Source of the DNA: Eopsaltria australis | Taxonomy: Eukaryota; Chordata; Aves; Passeriformes; Petroicidae | NCBI GenBank assembly: GCA_034509425.1 | Contig: JAVTVJ010000070.1 | Span: forward strand, 310,001-374,000 | DNA: 64,000 nt | Direction: 5' to 3' | Shown here: piece after piece, positions 61,010 to 64,000 of the stretch | Position numbering within the stretch: position 1 is the first letter of the stretch | Layout: each line of letters opens with the position of its first letter | Made by a program: the position numbers and the translations under genes | The notes under the pieces: model-generated | Told to the model about the DNA's origin: nothing | Databases searched by the model: none | What the model saw: only the letters and a program-made list of their open reading frames with translations

Positions 61010-61115
61010 GTTTTCACCTTGGCTGACTGTGAGGTGCCCACCCAGCTGCTCTCTCACTCCCCCTCCTCAGCAGGACAGATATAGAAAGCAAGATTAAAAG
61101 CTTGTGGGCACAGTC
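61010..61115 (-). mobile_element. LTR end fragment, minus strand
   Basis: The plus strand reads TTTTCACCTTGGCTGACTG, then GGTGCCCACCCAGCTGCTCT, CTCACTCCCCCTCCTCAGCA and GCTTGTGGGCA. This resembles the reversed 3' ends of the two LTR families in the window (TTTCACCCCAGACAGC near 34952, and the complement of the region ending at 29700). Only about 100 bases are recognisable, with no terminus or duplication, so it is a truncated remnant. Confidence 0.6.
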
Positions 61116-61657
61116 TGGGTGCCCAACAAAAAAAGAAAGTCTGTAAAACCTTTCTACAAAAGTTCTGCAGCAAGATAAATCCTGGGAGTTGAAAGTCTCT
61201 TCTCTCACTGAACAAGGCACTTAAGCCCAACTGAATCAGCTTTCTCTCCAATCGATCTTTGTCATTATCACCGGTTCTTATAAAGATGTATGATTTTTTC
61301 TCTTGTGTGGAAACTCTGTCTGCTCTGTGTGAAACACAGGTCATTCACTTCTTGTCTGCTGTGGTTGCCATCTGTCAGTAGGTGGCGGAACATGAAAGTA
61401 GGCAGGGTGAGGATCAAAATGCTTTATCAAGTGGAAAGGACCAGAGCAGAAGAAGGGTAGTGAGTACATGTGTGCTTTGTATTTTGATAAATCAAAAATG
61501 ATGATCTATCTTCCCCTGATATAACAGTTATCTCTTTAAGCCAGATTTAATGATATATCTTCACAGACACAGATCTGTGTTTTTTTCTTTTAGACTAAGA
61601 ACGTCTTGTAATCTGCGTAGGTAATCTGTCATTATGAATGTGAGAAAGGACAGAATA
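61116..61657. other. Non-coding sequence
   Basis: No gene is seen. Part may be the diverged continuation of the LTR fragment upstream, but I could not recognise further landmarks. Confidence 0.45.
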
Positions 61658-62345
61658 CAGAATTGCAGAATCATTTAAGTTGGAAAAGACCTTTGAGACC
61701 ATCAGGTCCAACCTATGACTGAACACAACCATGTCAACTAGACCGTGGCAGCAAGTGCCACATCCAACCTTTCCTTAAACACCTCTAGGAACAGTGACTC
61801 CACCACTTCCCTGGGCAGCCCATTCCAATGTCTAATCTGCTTCCGTGAAGAAATTCCTCCTAATATCCAACCTAAACTTTCCCTGGTGCAGCTTGAGACT
61901 GGGTCCTATTGTCCTGTCCCTGTTTACCTGGGTGAAGAGGCCAATCCCTTGCCCCCTATAACCTCCTTTCAGGCAGTTGTAGCAAGCAATAAGGTTCCTC
62001 CTGGGCTTCCTTTTCTTCAGGCAAGACAACCTCAACTTCCTCAGCTGCTCCTCATAAGACTTATGCTCCAGATCCTTCACCAGCTCAATTACCCTTCACT
62101 GGACACACTCCAACACCCCAATGTCATTCCTGAATTAAGGGACCCAGAACTGGACACAACTCGAGGTGAGGCCTCACCAATGCTGAGCACAGGGGAAGAA
62201 TCCCTTCCTTATTTTTGCTGGCCACACTATTGTTGATACATGCCAGGATGTCTTTGGCCTTCTTGGCCACCTGAGCACACTGCACACCTCTGGCACATAC
62301 CTTCATTGCTTTAAATACTTGCTTAAAACCATATAGGTCCAATAC
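61658..62345 (-). mobile_element. CR1 LINE, 5'-truncated copy of ~690 bp, minus strand
   Basis: Reading the minus strand, the copy contains the end of CR1 ORF2, a short 3' UTR (GACCTGATGGTCTCAAAGG-type words), and a tail that is the complement of ACAGAATTGCAGAATCATTT at 61658. It is longer but more decayed than the copy at 22366, with several frameshifts. It belongs to a different-looking CR1 subfamily, judging by its 3' UTR wording. Its truncated 5' end stops about 12 bases before a plus-strand CR1 end. Confidence 0.92.
61745..62342 (-). pseudogene. Broken CR1 ORF2 C-terminal region
   Basis: Fragments of the reverse-transcriptase polyprotein lie in different frames. From 62342 to 62124 comes [19 protein letters not shown] followed by [11 protein letters not shown], matching the family's conserved LVRPHLE word. 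From 62080 to 61832 comes a block with YEEQLRKLRL and NCLKGGY. In a third frame around 61827-61790 is [13 protein letters not shown]. At least two frameshifts and internal stops separate them, so no protein can be made. Confidence 0.85.
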
Positions 62346-62356
62346 AAGGTAACAGT

Positions 62357-62463
62357 TCTCTGAACAACCTGGTCTAGTGAAAAGTATCCCTGTCCATAGC
62401 AGGGGAGATTGAAACTAGATGATCTTTAAAGTCCCTTCCAACCCATCAATTCTGTGGTTCCAC
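62357..62463 (+). mobile_element. CR1 LINE 3' end, plus strand
   Basis: TGAACAACCTGGTCTAGTGA, CTGTCCATAGCAGGGGAGAT, AACTAGATGATCTTTAAAG and TCCCTTCCAACCC are in the expected order for a CR1 3' end on the plus strand, followed by an ATTCTGTGGTTCC tail. About 107 bases remain. It faces away from the minus-strand copy just upstream, so the two truncated 5' ends meet. Confidence 0.9.
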
Positions 62464-62644
62464 TATTAGTGCAGTCTTTTACACATGACATATATATCTG
62501 CAGAGTATACTACATTCCACTGGTTATATCCACTGGGTTTAGGTCATCACAGTTTAAAGAACTGCTAGATCACAGCATGTCCTTCTACCTAGGCACTGTC
62601 TAAAAAGATAACTGGAGTGTTTTGACCTTAAAAGTAGCAACATT

Positions 62645-62663
62645 TTGTTGTTGTTGTTGTTGT
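62645..62663. repeat. (TTG)n microsatellite
   Basis: Six TTG units followed by TAGTAG. A short ordinary trinucleotide repeat. Confidence 0.85.
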
Positions 62664-63102
62664 AGTAGTTGCAATTAACCTTGTTTTGTTCTTGTATGGA
62701 TAGAAAAAATATGTGGACTGTTTCTAAATCAGAAAGAGAAGAAAAGTACTGGAAAGTCCAGTGCAGTTCATCATTACATCTGAAGGTATTCAGTGAAGTG
62801 TCGAGTTTTGCTGTTTAGAAGCAAAATGTTCAGTAGGACACAGAAACCTGTTTTCTTGAGCTGACTTTGCTGTTTGTTGGGAGCAGTAAGTGGGTCAGGT
62901 GTTAGGGACTTTAGAAAGTGAAATATTGTTATTGATGCTTCCCTCTTTGCTCTCTGTGCTTAGAAATCCCTTGACATTGTACAATTCCTATCAGTTGTTG
63001 GGGCTTTTTTCCCTAAATGTACATCACATGGTATATGACATTCTTCACAAGGATACTATCTCTCATCTTCTGGAGATAGAAGGCGTGCATACTTGGGTGA
63101 TT

Positions 63103-63122
63103 TTTTGACACACGTGTCAAAA
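63103..63122. promoter_or_regulatory. Inverted repeat centred on a CACGTG E-box
   Basis: TTTTGACAC and GTGTCAAAA are exact reverse complements separated by AC, and the centre contains CACGTG at 63111-63116, the canonical E-box bound by MYC/USF/CLOCK-type bHLH factors. The element is isolated in AT-rich DNA with no promoter nearby. Function is not shown. Confidence 0.4.
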
Positions 63123-64000
63123 TGCAGTTTTTATTACTTAAGACCCTCATGAAAATGTAGCTAATTGAAAACTGACTGCTTCTTTCCATATTAATTATTA
63201 AACTCCAGGAAATTATGAATAAGAGCATGGAGATTTGTTTCTCTGTAAGCAATAGAGTGTGTTCAAAACACCAAAAAGCACAGTAAAATATTTCTCTAAT
63301 AATGTCAAGAACTATTCATGGGCATTCTGCCTTCAGGAAGCAATTAAGAATGTTTTCCAGAGGGGATATCTGCTAAAACTGCTTTTCCAAACAAGTTAAT
63401 CAGAGTGGGTAGGAATTAATTTTTTACCTCACCTTCAGATGCCTAGGGACATTTTTCACCTAGTGTGAAACAGGAAATGTGCAGAGGCTTCTCTACAAAA
63501 AAGCCAATGTGAAAATTAAAAAATGTTGTGTCCATTTGAAGGGTATAAAGACATTTAAGAAACTGCTTGTGTGTTAGGGAAGGAATGACCTTCCCCGTAA
63601 TTGTGTTCTGATATAAAACAAACAAACAAAAATAATATTTTTTTATAAAGACCTCAACAGTAGAGAAGATATTTGAAAATGTGTGTGGGGAGAAGGAAGG
63701 TCAGGGCCAGTGTCTGTCTGGTGTCACCAGGGAACAAGGGTATCAGCAGGTCGTATGTAAAATAAGAGCTAAATAATGCTACAAGATATGCATTAACTGA
63801 AGGCCCTCAGGACTGGATTTTAGGAAATATTAGACTTCTATCAGACCACAGTATTTGCTGTTTGGTACATTCTCCTCTCCTTTCTTCTCTTGCTATGAGG
63901 TATCGGGAGGTGCAAGGTTACCACTTCCTAGTCATGGAATTGTATGTATGCACACTAGTTTGAGAGGTGAAGGGTAAACAGGGAAAGCATTTATTTATCT

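Larger units (their letters stand above)
62464..64000. other. Non-coding sequence to the window edge
   Basis: Only frames below 80 codons. A (TTG)n repeat and a palindromic E-box are listed separately. An AAAC-type short tract occurs near 63617. Confidence 0.55.

Overview
The window looks like a piece of a bird nuclear genome, probably a neoavian and perhaps a songbird. The evidence is its repeats. Several 5'-truncated CR1 LINE copies end in the usual ATTCTRTG-type tails, and there are solo LTRs of avian endogenous retroviruses. The background is AT-rich with short introns-or-desert style sequence, vertebrate microsatellites and very few CpGs. I see no bacterial-style genes, no rRNA or tRNA, no CRISPR array, and no convincing host protein-coding exon on either strand. 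Open frames here are short (almost all under 150 codons), lack recognisable domains, and many come from repeats. The window is best read as a gene desert or the inside of a very large intron.

Layout. 1-5.7 kb: unique AT-rich DNA with a pyrimidine-skewed stretch at 2.64-3.24 kb. 5.7-6.4 kb: a probable decayed LTR. 6.4-22.4 kb: mostly unique sequence with a small CR1 tail at 11.76 kb, a possible conserved regulatory block at 11.3-11.7 kb, and microsatellites. 22.37-22.85 kb: a CR1 3' end on the minus strand whose reverse-transcriptase C-terminus is still open. 22.8-28.6 kb: unique DNA with a second possible regulatory block near 25.6-26.0 kb. 28.63-29.70 kb: a 1.07-kb solo LTR with internal ~50-bp repeats. 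34.95-35.55 kb: a solo LTR on the minus strand with a 5-bp target-site duplication. 42.56-44.08 kb: CR1 tails and a possible much older LINE remnant. 47.16-47.74 kb: the clearest and apparently youngest insertion, a 586-bp CpG-rich solo LTR flanked by a perfect 6-bp duplication. 51.0-51.1 kb: a two-copy 72-bp tandem duplication, followed at 51.8 kb by a perfect 12-bp-arm hairpin. 59.46-60.07 kb: a second, older copy of the 34.9-kb LTR family, on the plus strand, with an expanded TAC repeat inside. 60.7-61.0 kb: a TAAT-rich possible enhancer. 61.0-62.5 kb: an LTR end fragment, then two CR1 copies lying head to head.

Nothing here forms an operon or multi-gene system. The biology visible is a record of retrotransposon insertion, LTR-LTR recombination down to solo LTRs, and repeat decay, plus a few unexplained inverted or tandem repeats and possible regulatory islands. 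I did not find an undescribed system. The best-supported observations are the two exact target-site duplications, and a third one that shows where a mutated LTR terminus lies.
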